From assembly GCF_002940665.1 (NCBI RefSeq), contig NZ_MIGY01000001.1, positions 1,240,001-1,304,000 on the forward strand: a DNA stretch of 64,000 bases. Direction: 5' to 3'. The translations under genes were made by a program, and so were the position numbers. The stretch is from Xanthomonas arboricola. GTDB lineage: Bacteria; Pseudomonadota; Gammaproteobacteria; Xanthomonadales; Xanthomonadaceae. This document shows, one piece after another, positions 50,418-59,254 of this stretch (the first letter of the stretch is position 1; every line of letters starts with the position of its first letter). The notes under the pieces are model-generated. The model did no database searches. It worked only from the letters and a program-made list of their open reading frames with translations, and had not been told where the DNA came from.

Positions 50418-50774
50418 TCAGCGGGCTCGCTCACGCTCGATGATCACACCCACCGCCTGCGCGCCGCGCACCGCGCCGGGCTTGCTCAGCTTCAACCGCA
50501 GCCAGTACACGCCGAACTCGTCCAGCACGATCGCCGCGCAGCGCTCGGCCAGGGTCTCCACCAGCCCGAAGTCCGAGGCCTGCACGAATTCGATCAGCCG
50601 CTTGCTCACCGCCTTGTAGTTCAGGGTGTCGGCAATGTCGTCGCTGGCGGCCGGGATGCGGTTGTCGAAGCCCATCTCCAGATCGAACCGCAGCGTCTGG
50701 CGGATGCGCCGCTCCCAGTCGTAGATGCCGATCAACGCATCGATTTCCAGGCCTTCGATAAACACTTTGTCCAT
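50418..50774 (-). CDS. folB: Dihydroneopterin aldolase
   Basis: FolB converts 7,8-dihydroneopterin to 6-hydroxymethyl-dihydropterin in folate synthesis. The 118-residue length, the N-terminal active segment GIYDWERRIRQ (Glu21) and C-terminal LKLSKPGAVRGA (catalytic Lys) identify the family. Heptamer repeats lie just upstream of its start. tsaD is on the same strand, 75 bp further upstream. Confidence 0.92.
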   Translation of the reverse strand: MDKVFIEGLEIDALIGIYDWERRIRQTLRFDLEMGFDNRIPAASDDIADTLNYKAVSKRLIEFVQASDFGLVETLAERCAAIVLDEFGVYWLRLKLSKPGAVRGAQAVGVIIERERAR

Positions 50775-50783
50775 TGGGAGCCG

Positions 50784-50811
50784 TGATTGGGGATTGGGGA
50801 TTCGGGATTGG
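50784..50811. repeat. Heptamer repeat between tsaD and folB
   Basis: Four units of GATTGGG/GATTCGG. It is in opposite orientation to the repeat at 50852-50880, so the two could pair in RNA or single-stranded DNA. Confidence 0.8.
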
Positions 50812-50848
50812 CAAGAGCGCGACAGACAGCAGGTAGAGGGACTAGCTT

Positions 50849-51916
50849 CTACGAATCCCCACTCCCGAATCCCGAATCCCGCGCTGCCGCCGCCAGCGGC
50901 GGCAGCGCAGCCATATCCCAGCGCGGCGTCACATGCACTGCCGCACCGGCGCGCTCGCCGGCTTCCAGCCGCAGCGCGCCGGCAAAGGCGATCATCGCGC
51001 CGTTATCGGTGCACAAGGCCGGCCGCGGGAAGCACACCCGGCCGCCGCGCCGCTGCGCCGCGTCCTGCAGGCGTGCGCGCAAGCGCTTGTTGGCGCCCAC
51101 GCCGCCGGCCACCACCAGGGTGTTGCAATCGGCCGCATCCAGCGCGCGCAGGCATTTGATCGCCAGCGTCTCCACCACCGCATCCTCGAACCCGCGCGCG
51201 ATATCCGCCCGCGTGGTGTCGGACTGGTCGCTGCCGCGCCAGGCCAGCAGCACCTGGGTCTTGAGCCCGCTGAAACTGAAATCCAGCCCGGGACGGTCGG
51301 TCATCGGCCGCGCGAACCTGTAGCGCCCCGGGGTGCCGGTTTCGGCCAGGGCCGCCAGCTGCGGCCCGCCCGGATACGGCAGGCCCATCATCTTGGCGGT
51401 CTTGTCGAAGGCCTCGCCGGCCGCATCGTCCAGCGTCTCGCCAAGCACCTCGTACTGGCCCAGGGCCTTCACCGACACCAACTGGGTGTGACCGCCCGAG
51501 ACCAGCAGCGCCACGAACGGCGGCTGCGGCGGGTCGTCCTCCATCAGCGGCGCCAGCAGATGGCCCTCCATGTGATGCACGCCGATCGCCGGCACGTCCA
51601 GCGCCCAGGCCAGCGACCGCGCCACACCGGCACCGACAAGGAGTGCGCCAACCAGGCCCGGGCCGGCGGTATAGGCCACCCCATCGAGTTCGTCGATACG
51701 CAATCCGGCCTCGCCCAAAGTCTGGCGGATCAGCGGCAGCAGCTTGCGCACATGGTCGCGACTGGCCAGCTCCGGCACCACGCCGCCGTATTCGGCATGC
51801 AGCGCGATCTGGCTATAGACCGCGTGGGCACGCAGCGCCGTCACGCCGGACAGCGCGGTGTCGTAGACCGCCACGCCGGTCTCATCGCACGATGATTCGA
51901 TCCCAAGAACTTTCAC
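50849..51916 (-). CDS. tsaD: tRNA N6-adenosine threonylcarbamoyltransferase TsaD
   Basis: TsaD transfers threonylcarbamoyl to A37 of ANN-decoding tRNAs, an essential modification. The 355-residue product has the ASKHA fold signatures: [14 protein letters not shown] at the N-terminus, the iron/zinc site HMEGH and the ATP-binding GGHTQL loop. GTG at 51916 is chosen because the family N-terminus ([12 protein letters not shown]) begins there. The final residues DSGFGSGDS are translated from the heptamer repeat (see 50852-50880), so the C-terminus has been extended. The gene is divergent from rpsU, as in many bacteria. Confidence 0.95.
   Translation of the reverse strand: MKVLGIESSCDETGVAVYDTALSGVTALRAHAVYSQIALHAEYGGVVPELASRDHVRKLLPLIRQTLGEAGLRIDELDGVAYTAGPGLVGALLVGAGVARSLAWALDVPAIGVHHMEGHLLAPLMEDDPPQPPFVALLVSGGHTQLVSVKALGQYEVLGETLDDAAGEAFDKTAKMMGLPYPGGPQLAALAETGTPGRYRFARPMTDRPGLDFSFSGLKTQVLLAWRGSDQSDTTRADIARGFEDAVVETLAIKCLRALDAADCNTLVVAGGVGANKRLRARLQDAAQRRGGRVCFPRPALCTDNGAMIAFAGALRLEAGERAGAAVHVTPRWDMAALPPLAAAARDSGFGSGDS
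50852..50880. repeat. Heptamer repeat inside the tsaD 3' end
   Basis: About four units of CGAATCC-type heptamers. On the minus strand they encode D-S-G-F-G-S-G-D-S just before the tsaD stop, so the repeat has become part of the coding sequence. Confidence 0.8.
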
Positions 51917-52072
51917 GGCAACTCGGCAGGCGGGCACATGCGGCCTATTTTCGCAGCTTTTGCCCTGCGCAGATCGGCAAGGGGCGATCTGCTGCACCGC
52001 CGTGTGACCGCCACCGGGTCACCCGCAGGCGCAGGCTTTATCGGGCTCGCCCGCGCTGATGCTGCAGGGGGC

Positions 52073-52100
52073 TTGCAGGTCGTTGGCAAGTCGTTATAAT
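52073..52100 (+). promoter_or_regulatory. Sigma-70 promoter of rpsU
   Basis: TTGCAG (52073-52078), a 16-bp spacer and a perfect TATAAT (52095-52100) lie about 95 bp before the rpsU start. This is the best sigma-70 promoter in the window and fits a strongly expressed ribosomal operon. Confidence 0.75.
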
Positions 52101-52196
52101 GCGCGGCTCGCCGGGGCAACCCGGAAATTCCGTCACGCGAGTCCGCTCGCACCCGCCCGGGGCTCCCGGACGGAAATCCCATTATCTGGAGAACCC

Positions 52197-52412
52197 ATGC
52201 CCAGCGTTAAAGTCCGCGAGAACGAGCCCTTCGAATTTGCGCTCCGCCGTTTCAAGCGCACCTGCGAAAAGGCCGGCGTGCTGGCCGAAACCCGCAAGCG
52301 CGAGTTCTATGAAAAGCCGACCCAGGAGCGCAAGCGCAAGGCTGCCGCTGCTGTGAAGCGTCAGTTGCGTCGTTCCTCGCGCGACGTCACCAAGCGCCAG
52401 CGCTTGTACTGA
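52197..52412 (+). CDS. rpsU: 30S ribosomal protein S21
   Basis: The 71-residue basic protein has the S21 sequence [26 protein letters not shown] and a Lys/Arg-rich C-terminus ending QRLY. S21 helps initiation by assisting mRNA base pairing to 16S rRNA. GGAG lies 6 bp upstream of ATG. It begins the macromolecular-synthesis operon with yqeY and dnaG and is followed by an intrinsic terminator that could reduce downstream expression. Confidence 0.97.
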
Positions 52413-52474
52413 TCGAACGCGGTTCCGCCGATGGGTATGCGCTGAAGGCGCGGCCCATCGGAGTGGAACCCAGG

Positions 52475-52506
52475 AGCCGGCACGCGCAAGCGTTGCCGGC
52501 TTTTTG
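52475..52506 (+). terminator. Intrinsic terminator after rpsU
   Basis: GCCGGCACGC, a GCAA-type loop and GCGTTGCCGGC (one bulge) are followed by TTTTT. It lies about 60 bp after the rpsU stop and before yqeY, so it may attenuate the operon. Confidence 0.8.
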
Positions 52507-52667
52507 TATTTGCCCGATGCCAGGCAACCGTTGCGCTCTGCGCAACCGCCGGGGCGACCGGCATCGCTGCCGTCATCCGCGCCTGTCCGGCCCGACTTCC
52601 TGCCGATGCACTGCGCCCGTCATGGCGCATCGGCACATCTGCAACACGCACTCCCAGGAGTTACACC

Positions 52668-53114
52668 ATGCCCCTCAAGCAGCAGCTCACCGATGACATG
52701 AAGGCCGCCATGAAATCCGGCGACAAGCACAGCCTGGGCGTGATCCGGCTGATCAATGCCGCGATCAAGCAGAAGGAAGTGGACGAACGCGTCGAGATGG
52801 ACGATGCCGCCGTGATCGCCGTGCTCGACAAGATGGTCAAGCAGCGCAAGGACTCGGTTACCCAGTTCGACGCCGCCGCACGCGACGACCTGGCACAGAT
52901 CGAGCGCGAGGAGATCGTGGTGATCGAGCGCTACCTGCCGGCCAAGATGGGCGAAGCCGAGATCGTCGCCGCCATCCAGGCAGCCATCGCGCAGACCGGT
53001 GCCAGCGGCCCGGCCGACATCGGCAAGCTGATGGGCGCACTCAAGCCCAGGCTGGCCGGTCAGGCCGACATGGGCCTGGTCTCGACGCTGGTCAAGCAGC
53101 ATCTGGCAGGCTGA
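52668..53114 (+). CDS. yqeY: GatB/YqeY domain protein
   Basis: The 148-residue protein is the standalone YqeY domain, related to the tail of GatB. YqeY is assumed to act in tRNA-linked amidation or mistranslation control, but its role is not established. Typical sequence: PLKQQLTDDMKAAMKSGDK ... LGVIRLINAAIKQKEV. The position between rpsU and dnaG is conserved in many Proteobacteria. Confidence 0.92.
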   Translation: MPLKQQLTDDMKAAMKSGDKHSLGVIRLINAAIKQKEVDERVEMDDAAVIAVLDKMVKQRKDSVTQFDAAARDDLAQIEREEIVVIERYLPAKMGEAEIVAAIQAAIAQTGASGPADIGKLMGALKPRLAGQADMGLVSTLVKQHLAG

Positions 53115-53363
53115 GTTCTTCGCCTGTGCAGTGCCCTGTGCCCGAGGGTCAGGGCACTGCTGCGAGCCGCCTGCGTGCACCTGGCTGCAGCGCCGTTTCA
53201 ATAGCAGCACACGCGCGCCATCCAGCGCTCGCTTTCACCCGATCTTTGAACACGCCCTGTTAGAACACCTTCGCCAGCACAGGTCCGGGTGAAGCATTCC
53301 GCATGCCGGCTTCGCCTTACGATGCCTGCGCGCACAACGGTATGCCCAAGGATTCCCCCGCCG

Positions 53364-54314
53364 GTGACGAAGCTCTCAACCGAACACCTGCAGAAGCATC
53401 TGAGCCGCCTGCAGCGCAGCCTGCCGATGGCACTGCTCAATCGCTTTCTCGAGATCGACGTGATGACGCAGGCCGCGTCGCTGTCGTTCTACGCCTTGCT
53501 GTCGCTGGCACCGCTGCTGGTGTTGCTGCTGTGGCTGACCGCATCGCTGTATCCGCCTGCGCAGGAAGCGCTGGTACAGCAGATCGCGCAACTGGCCGGC
53601 GGTAGCGCGGCGGAAGTGGCCGACACGGTGATCCGCAACGCCACCGATCAACCCGGCGTGGGCTCGTTGGCTGGACTGTGGAGCACGTTGCTGCTGTTCA
53701 TCGGCGCCACAGCGGTATTTGCGCAGTTGCAGAACGCCCTGAACCTGATCTTTCGCACCGACAAGCAGCGCCTGGAAGGCCTGATGGCGTGGCTGAAGAA
53801 GCGCGTGTTCTCGTTCGGCGTGATCCTGGCGCTGGGCTTTTTGTTGATCGTATCGATGATTGCCACCACCGCATTGCAGGTGGTGTTCGCACGGCTGCCA
53901 TCGGTGCTGCCGGCGATCGGCTACATCACCACCCTGGCGCTGTATTCGCTCGCCTTCGCTTTTCTGTATCGGTATCTGCCCGATCGCACCGTCAACTGGC
54001 GGCAGGCCTTCGTCGGCGGCGTGATCACCGCGCTGTTGTTCGCATTGGGTCGCTACGGCATCGGCCTATACATCGCCAGGGCCGCGCCTGGCAGCGCATA
54101 CGGCTCGATGGGCACGTTGGTCATCCTGCTGGTGTGGATGTACTACGCCTCGGTAGTGTTCTTCGTCGGCGCCCTGTTGACCGCGGTGATCGACGAGCGT
54201 GTGCGCTCGCATCGCAAGCTGCGCGAGGCCGGCGTGGACACGGACAACCTGCCGCCGGCCGCCGCCGAACCAGACGCCGCGCTGCAGCCGCCGGAAGCGC
54301 CCACGCGCAGTTGA
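53364..54314 (+). CDS. YihY/BrkB-family inner-membrane protein
   Basis: The product (316 residues from the chosen start) is a UPF0761 (YihY, once misnamed ribonuclease BN) membrane protein. It has about six transmembrane helices (LSFYALLSLAPLLVLLLWL, WSTLLLFIGATAVFAQL, FSFGVILALGFLLIVSMI, and others), then a charged C-terminal tail. GTG at 53364 is chosen: AAGGA is about 11 bp upstream. In-frame codons start earlier (53289), so the true start is uncertain. Here it separates yqeY from dnaG. Function unknown. Confidence 0.85.
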   Translation: MTKLSTEHLQKHLSRLQRSLPMALLNRFLEIDVMTQAASLSFYALLSLAPLLVLLLWLTASLYPPAQEALVQQIAQLAGGSAAEVADTVIRNATDQPGVGSLAGLWSTLLLFIGATAVFAQLQNALNLIFRTDKQRLEGLMAWLKKRVFSFGVILALGFLLIVSMIATTALQVVFARLPSVLPAIGYITTLALYSLAFAFLYRYLPDRTVNWRQAFVGGVITALLFALGRYGIGLYIARAAPGSAYGSMGTLVILLVWMYYASVVFFVGALLTAVIDERVRSHRKLREAGVDTDNLPPAAAEPDAALQPPEAPTRS

Positions 54315-54424
54315 TCGCGCATGCCGAGCCTGATGCCGCGCATGCCCGCGTGGTAGCCACCGCTTCGCCGAGGGCCATCGCTGGCTGAAATCGGCGAGCG
54401 CCGCGGCTGGGATATCCTAGCGGG

Positions 54425-56173
54425 ATGGCCCGCATCCCGGACGCATTCATCGACGAACTGCTTGCACGCACCGACATCGTCGAGGTGGTGGGCGGTCGCG
54501 TGCCGCTCAAGCGTCAGGGCAAGGAATACTCGGCGCGCTGCCCGTTCCATGACGAGCGCTCGGCTTCGTTCACGGTCTCGCCGACCAAGCAGTTCTACCA
54601 CTGCTTCGGCTGCGGCGCGCACGGCACCGCGATCAGTTTCTTGATGAATTACGACCGCCTCGAATTTCTCGATGCGGTCGACGAGCTGGCCAAGCGTGCC
54701 GGCATGGAAATCCCGCGCGAGACCCAGCAACGCACCCCGCAGCAACAGGATGACAGCCGCGAGCTGTATTCGGCACTGGAGGCGGCGACCAAGTTCTTCC
54801 AGCGTCAGCTCGATAGCAGCGAACGGGCGCACGATTATCTGGACGGCCGCGGCGTGGATGCCGACAACCGCGCGCGCTTTCAGATCGGCTACGCGCCCGA
54901 TGGCTACAGCGCACTGAAGGACACGCTGGGCACCGATGCGCGCCGCATGAGCGTGCTCGAACGCGCCGGGCTGTTTTCCAAGAACGATCGCGGCCATGTC
55001 TACGACAAGTTCCGCGACCGGGTGATGTTCCCGATCTTCGACCGCCGCGGCCGCGTGATCGCCTTCGGCGGACGCATCCTGGGCGCGCCGGCCGATGGCC
55101 GCGATCCGGGGCCGAAGTACCTCAACTCGCCGGAAACCGCGCTGTTCCACAAGGGTCGCGAGTTGTACGGCCTGTGGCAGGTGCGCCAGGCCAATCAGAA
55201 GATCGAACGGCTCATCGTGGTGGAAGGCTATATGGATGTGGTCTCGCTGTTCCAGTTCGGCGTCACCCAGGCAGTGGCCACGCTGGGCACGGCGACCACG
55301 CCCGAACATGCCGAGCTGCTGTTCCGTAACGCACCGGATGTGTACTTCTGCTTCGACGGCGACAACGCCGGCCGCAAGGCCGGCTGGCGTGCGCTGGAAT
55401 CGGTGCTACCGCGCATGAAGGACGGCCGCCAGGCGTTCTTCCTGTTCCTGCCCGACGGCGAGGACCCGGACACCATCGTGCGCAAGGAAGGCGCACAGGC
55501 CTTCGACCAACGTCTGGCACAGGCCACGCCGCTGTCGCAGTTCTTCTTCGACGAGATGTCGCGGCAGATCAATCTGCACACGCTCGATGGCAAGGCGCGG
55601 CTGGCCGAACGCGCAAAGCCGATGCTGGCGCAGATCCCCGAGGGCGCGTTCGGCGATCTGATGAAGCAGGAGCTGTCGCGCCTGACCGGCGTGGGCGCCG
55701 GTCAGGCGGCGCAGGCGTCCGCATCGCAGGCACGGCCACCCGCACGCATGGGCGCCCCCACGCAAAAGCGCAGCCTGGTACGCGCGTCGATTGCGATCCT
55801 GCTGCAACAGCCATCGCTGGCGATGAGCCTGGAGGGCGACCACGATTTTTCCGGCCTGCGCCTGCCCGGCATCGAGCTGTTGATGGAACTGCTGGCACTG
55901 GTGCGGCAACGCCCGGAAATCAGCACCGGCGCACTGCTGGAACATTTCGCCGAGCGCGACGAACAGGCTGCTTTGCAGAAACTGGCCGCGCAGGCATTGC
56001 CCGGCGACGAACACAGCTGGGCGATGGAGCTGCATGACGTCGTCGCGCAACTGGACAAGCAATTGCTGCGTCAGCGCCTGGACGAACTGCAGGACAAGCA
56101 GCGCGCGCAGGGCCTGGACGACACCGACAAATACGAATTGCGCGAGCTGTTCAAGGCGCTTGCCGCGTTGTAG
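54425..56173 (+). CDS. dnaG: DNA primase
   Basis: DnaG makes RNA primers at the replication fork. The 582-residue protein has the N-terminal zinc finger (Cys39, His42, Cys60, Cys63), the TOPRIM catalytic core (IVVEGYMDVVSL with Glu, then DGDNAG) and the C-terminal helicase-interaction domain. The next gene on the standard list, rpoD, does not follow. Instead the sequence continues with a decayed second copy of the dnaG 3' end (56205-56367). Confidence 0.96.
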   Translation: MARIPDAFIDELLARTDIVEVVGGRVPLKRQGKEYSARCPFHDERSASFTVSPTKQFYHCFGCGAHGTAISFLMNYDRLEFLDAVDELAKRAGMEIPRETQQRTPQQQDDSRELYSALEAATKFFQRQLDSSERAHDYLDGRGVDADNRARFQIGYAPDGYSALKDTLGTDARRMSVLERAGLFSKNDRGHVYDKFRDRVMFPIFDRRGRVIAFGGRILGAPADGRDPGPKYLNSPETALFHKGRELYGLWQVRQANQKIERLIVVEGYMDVVSLFQFGVTQAVATLGTATTPEHAELLFRNAPDVYFCFDGDNAGRKAGWRALESVLPRMKDGRQAFFLFLPDGEDPDTIVRKEGAQAFDQRLAQATPLSQFFFDEMSRQINLHTLDGKARLAERAKPMLAQIPEGAFGDLMKQELSRLTGVGAGQAAQASASQARPPARMGAPTQKRSLVRASIAILLQQPSLAMSLEGDHDFSGLRLPGIELLMELLALVRQRPEISTGALLEHFAERDEQAALQKLAAQALPGDEHSWAMELHDVVAQLDKQLLRQRLDELQDKQRAQGLDDTDKYELRELFKALAAL

Positions 56174-56204
56174 GCGGGTTGGCGCGACGGGATCAGGTCA
56201 CGCT

Positions 56205-56367
56205 GTCGTGTGCGGTGCCGGAGCACACGCTGCACGACGCCATGGCCCAGCTGGACCGGCAGCTGCTGCAGCGACGCCTGGAAGAGCTGCACAGATCAGG
56301 CAACGCGCACAATGACTCGGCGCGACCGACAAGGACGGGCTGCGCGATTTGCTGCGCCTGCGTCCGG
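56205..56367 (+). pseudogene. Decayed duplicate of the dnaG 3' end
   Basis: Translation of 56212 onwards gives EHTLHDAMAQLDRQLLQRRLEELH, closely matching the DnaG C-terminal LHDVVAQLDKQLLRQRLDELQ. After a frame change near 56316 the other frame gives ATDKDGLRDLLRLR, matching the DnaG DDTDKYELRELFKAL. A stop codon lies between the parts in the second frame. It is a relic of an older or duplicated primase end. Confidence 0.75.
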
Positions 56368-56454
56368 GCGCGCGCCGAACATCCAGCGCATGCTGTCAAG
56401 CCATCTGTTGCCGACGCACTTGGCCAGCCCTGGCCGCTGCATGCCGGCGCGCGC

Positions 56455-57666
56455 TCATAGCTGCTTGAACAAGGTCTTGGCCATCGAGCCAAGCGCCGCG
56501 CTGACCGCTTCGATCTTCTCGGCATCGGCCAGTGCGGCCTGGCCGGCATGCGCGGTCAGGCGCTCGATCAGGGCATCGCGCGCGGGCGCGCCATCGGCAC
56601 TTTGCGTCTGCGGCGTGCCAGCCACGGGGATGAGCCAGTCGGCAATCAGCGCCTGATAGGCGGTGGTGTGCTGGTAGGCCATCTGCTCGAGAAATTGCAC
56701 GATCGTGGTCGGGGTGCCGGTGAGCGTACCGCTCAGCGGCTGGTTGCCGATCTGCCGGTAGTTCACCGTGGACGCTACTGCATTGGCGATGGCCACATCG
56801 ACCAGCACATCGATCTCCCTGATCGGCGCATTCCCGTACAGCGTCTTGATCTGGTTGAGCATCGGCACGGTCCAGGCATGCGGCACGCAATCGAGCGTGT
56901 TCCACAAGTCGGCATTCCAGATCTGGTACGGCGCCGCGCCCGGCGCTGGAGAGGGCAATGCCTGCGCATACAGCGCGGCGAACCCGCCGTTGCCCGGCGT
57001 GGCGCCGGCGGTGGGATAGCAATGCACGGCGCTGAAATTGTCCAGTTTGCCGTTGGTCTTCAACCAGGTCGCCAAGGTCGGCGACAGCGCACCGCCCAGG
57101 CTGTGCCCGGCAAAGATCACCGTCGCCTTGCTGCCATCCCGCGCTTGCAGGAAATCCAGCAACGTGGTGTTCGGCGCCACTGCGGTGGGGGGGCTGACCA
57201 TGTTCAGCAGATGCCATACACCGGTGGCGGCCCCCATCGAGATGACCGCCGCACCTGGCTTGACGGGTTTCTTCGCCGCAACCGGCGCGGTGCCGAGCAG
57301 CGGCGTGTAGGTCGCAAAATCCACCACCGAGGACACATCGAAGTCTTCGGTGAACCAGTCGTAGAGCGACTCCGGGTTGGTGGCGCTCAGCGCGACCACA
57401 TATGCCTCGCCGATGCCCGGCATGGCGTCGGTACGCGCCACGTACATGGCATTGCCCGACAGCGACGAATCGGCCGCCTGCCAGACCTGCGGCCCCCACA
57501 CCAGTTGCCAGTCGCCGATCCTGTCCTGGGTGTCGGCCGATGCCAGCGTCTGCAGCAACGTGGCCTGGTAGTCCGCCTGCAACGCCGGCTGGCTGCCTCT
57601 GCGATCGCCCACCCAGTTGGCCAGGGCGGAAAGCGCGAAGGTCTGTTGATATTGGTCGTAGCGCAT
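56455..57666 (-). CDS. Class 3 lipase-like alpha/beta-hydrolase, no signal peptide
   Basis: The 403-residue protein has the lipase nucleophile elbow GHSLGG (187-192, Ser189) and a later DCVPHAW segment likely holding the acid/His. The N-terminus (MRYDQYQQTFALSALANWVG) has no signal peptide, so it is either cytosolic or secreted by a different route. The C-terminal helical tail (about 350-403) has no XVIPCD motif. Its role and substrate are unknown; triacylglycerol lipase or phospholipase are the usual options for this fold. Confidence 0.8.
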   Translation of the reverse strand: MRYDQYQQTFALSALANWVGDRRGSQPALQADYQATLLQTLASADTQDRIGDWQLVWGPQVWQAADSSLSGNAMYVARTDAMPGIGEAYVVALSATNPESLYDWFTEDFDVSSVVDFATYTPLLGTAPVAAKKPVKPGAAVISMGAATGVWHLLNMVSPPTAVAPNTTLLDFLQARDGSKATVIFAGHSLGGALSPTLATWLKTNGKLDNFSAVHCYPTAGATPGNGGFAALYAQALPSPAPGAAPYQIWNADLWNTLDCVPHAWTVPMLNQIKTLYGNAPIREIDVLVDVAIANAVASTVNYRQIGNQPLSGTLTGTPTTIVQFLEQMAYQHTTAYQALIADWLIPVAGTPQTQSADGAPARDALIERLTAHAGQAALADAEKIEAVSAALGSMAKTLFKQL

Positions 57667-57982
57667 GGACTGGCTCCTTTCCTTAAGCCTTGCGTGGAAA
57701 CACGATCGAACACGAGCGCGCGCGGCGTGTGCAACCGGAATCTAACAAAGGATATGCGTGCCCGAAGCGTCCACGCAGCGGATTTTCGACGTATCGCACG
57801 AATCGCTCACCGCTCCGAGTGGCGCTGCCCGCACCGCTGCAGGCAGACGCAACCGCACCCTCCTGCCGGAGCCGGTGCGAGCACGCATGCGTCCCCGGCC
57901 TGCGCTGCGCGGCCGACTCGCACGGTGCACGCTGCCCTCTACAATGGCACTCTGCAGACAGCCCTCCCCCTGAATACGCACG
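57667..57982. other. Divergent promoter region of the lipase and transporter genes
   Basis: About 316 bp between divergent starts. No hairpin or repeat stood out. No convincing -35/-10 pair was found by eye. Confidence 0.35.
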
Positions 57983-58993
57983 ATGATCAAACACTGGCTG
58001 GCGCGGTTGCGCATCGATCCGTTCACCCTCGCGCTGCTGTGCACGGTCACGCTCGCCTCGTTCCTGCCGGTCTCCGGCACCGCCGCGGCGATCATGGACG
58101 ATGTCACCGACGTGGCGATCGCCGCGCTGTTCTTCCTGCACGGCGCGCGCCTGTCGCGCGAGGCGGTCAAGGCCGGCGCGCTGCATTGGCGCCTGCATCT
58201 GGTGATCCTGGCCTGCACCTTCGTGCTGTTCCCGCTGCTCGGGCTGTTGTTCAAACCGCTCGCGCATCTTGCGCTGACACCGGAGCTGTATGTCGGCGTG
58301 CTGTTCCTGTGCGCGCTGCCGTCCACGGTGCAATCGTCGATCGCCTTCACCTCGATGGCGCGCGGCAACGTGCCGGCAGCCGTGTGTGCCGCCTCGCTTT
58401 CCAGCCTGCTGGGGGTGTTTTTCACGCCATTGCTGATGGGCGCCCTGGTCGGCAGCCAGGGCGCGATGGCGCACCCGGCCGAAGCGATCGGCAAGATCCT
58501 GCTGCAGTTGCTGGCGCCGTTCCTGGCTGGCCATTTCATGCGCCCGTGGATCGGCGGCTGGGTCGAACGGCATCGCGCCGTGCTGCGTTACACCGACCAG
58601 GGCACCATCCTGCTGGTGGTGTACACCGCCTTCAGCGCATCGGTGAATGAAGGCCTGTGGCAGAAGACGCCGTTGCCGGCCTTGCTTGCGGTGCTCGGTG
58701 CGGCCGCACTGCTGCTGGCGGTGGCGATGCTCTCGATCACCTTCATCGCGCGGCGCCTGCGTTTCAACCGCGCCGACGAAATCGCGATCGTCTTCTGCGG
58801 CTCCAAGAAGAGCCTGGCCACCGGCGTGCCGATGGCCAAGGTGATGTTCGCCGGCGGCGGCCTGGGCGCGATCGTGTTGCCGATCATGCTGTATCACCAG
58901 CTGCAGCTGATCGTCTGCGCATTCGTGGCCGCGCGTTACGCGCGCACCGCACCTGGGGAGCCGCAGACCACTGCCGGTGATCATGGAAGGTGA
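57983..58993 (+). CDS. Bile acid:sodium symporter-family (SBF-like, YfeH type) transporter
   Basis: The 336-residue membrane protein has about ten hydrophobic helices and the conserved cores ALPSTVQSSIAFTSMARGN and VFCGSKKSLATGVPMAK typical of the SBF-like (DUF4137) group. The fold is that of secondary Na+-dependent carriers, but YfeH-type proteins have no confirmed substrate. No obvious partner gene is adjacent. Confidence 0.85.
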   Translation: MIKHWLARLRIDPFTLALLCTVTLASFLPVSGTAAAIMDDVTDVAIAALFFLHGARLSREAVKAGALHWRLHLVILACTFVLFPLLGLLFKPLAHLALTPELYVGVLFLCALPSTVQSSIAFTSMARGNVPAAVCAASLSSLLGVFFTPLLMGALVGSQGAMAHPAEAIGKILLQLLAPFLAGHFMRPWIGGWVERHRAVLRYTDQGTILLVVYTAFSASVNEGLWQKTPLPALLAVLGAAALLLAVAMLSITFIARRLRFNRADEIAIVFCGSKKSLATGVPMAKVMFAGGGLGAIVLPIMLYHQLQLIVCAFVAARYARTAPGEPQTTAGDHGR

Positions 58994-59254
58994 TGGCCAT
59001 CGCACGGCAGTAGGCTGATCGACGACACCCAGCACAACCCGCGGCTGCGTGACCTGCAAAAGCCTGCTTGCCGCCGGCGTGGCCTGCGTCGCCATCGCCA
59101 GGCCGCTACGCCCGGCGTGCCATTGGTTCGGGTTGCGTGCCGGTGCCGGTTGTAAGCAGATAGACAACGGTCATGACGCACTCCGACGCTGGCACAGTGC
59201 CGCTCGCTAGAGTGTTCGATCCACCTCGCTGCCGTCCCCCCATCGGTGATTGCC

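Noticed and set aside
53289..53363. Longer N-terminus of the YihY protein from an earlier start
   Set aside because: The added residues are not membrane-like and lack a ribosome site, whereas AAGGA precedes GTG at 53364; kept as a note only.
56455..57666. Lipase considered as a second T4SS effector
   Set aside because: Its C-terminus lacks the XVIPCD motifs and Gln-rich tail seen in the protein at 34054-36009.
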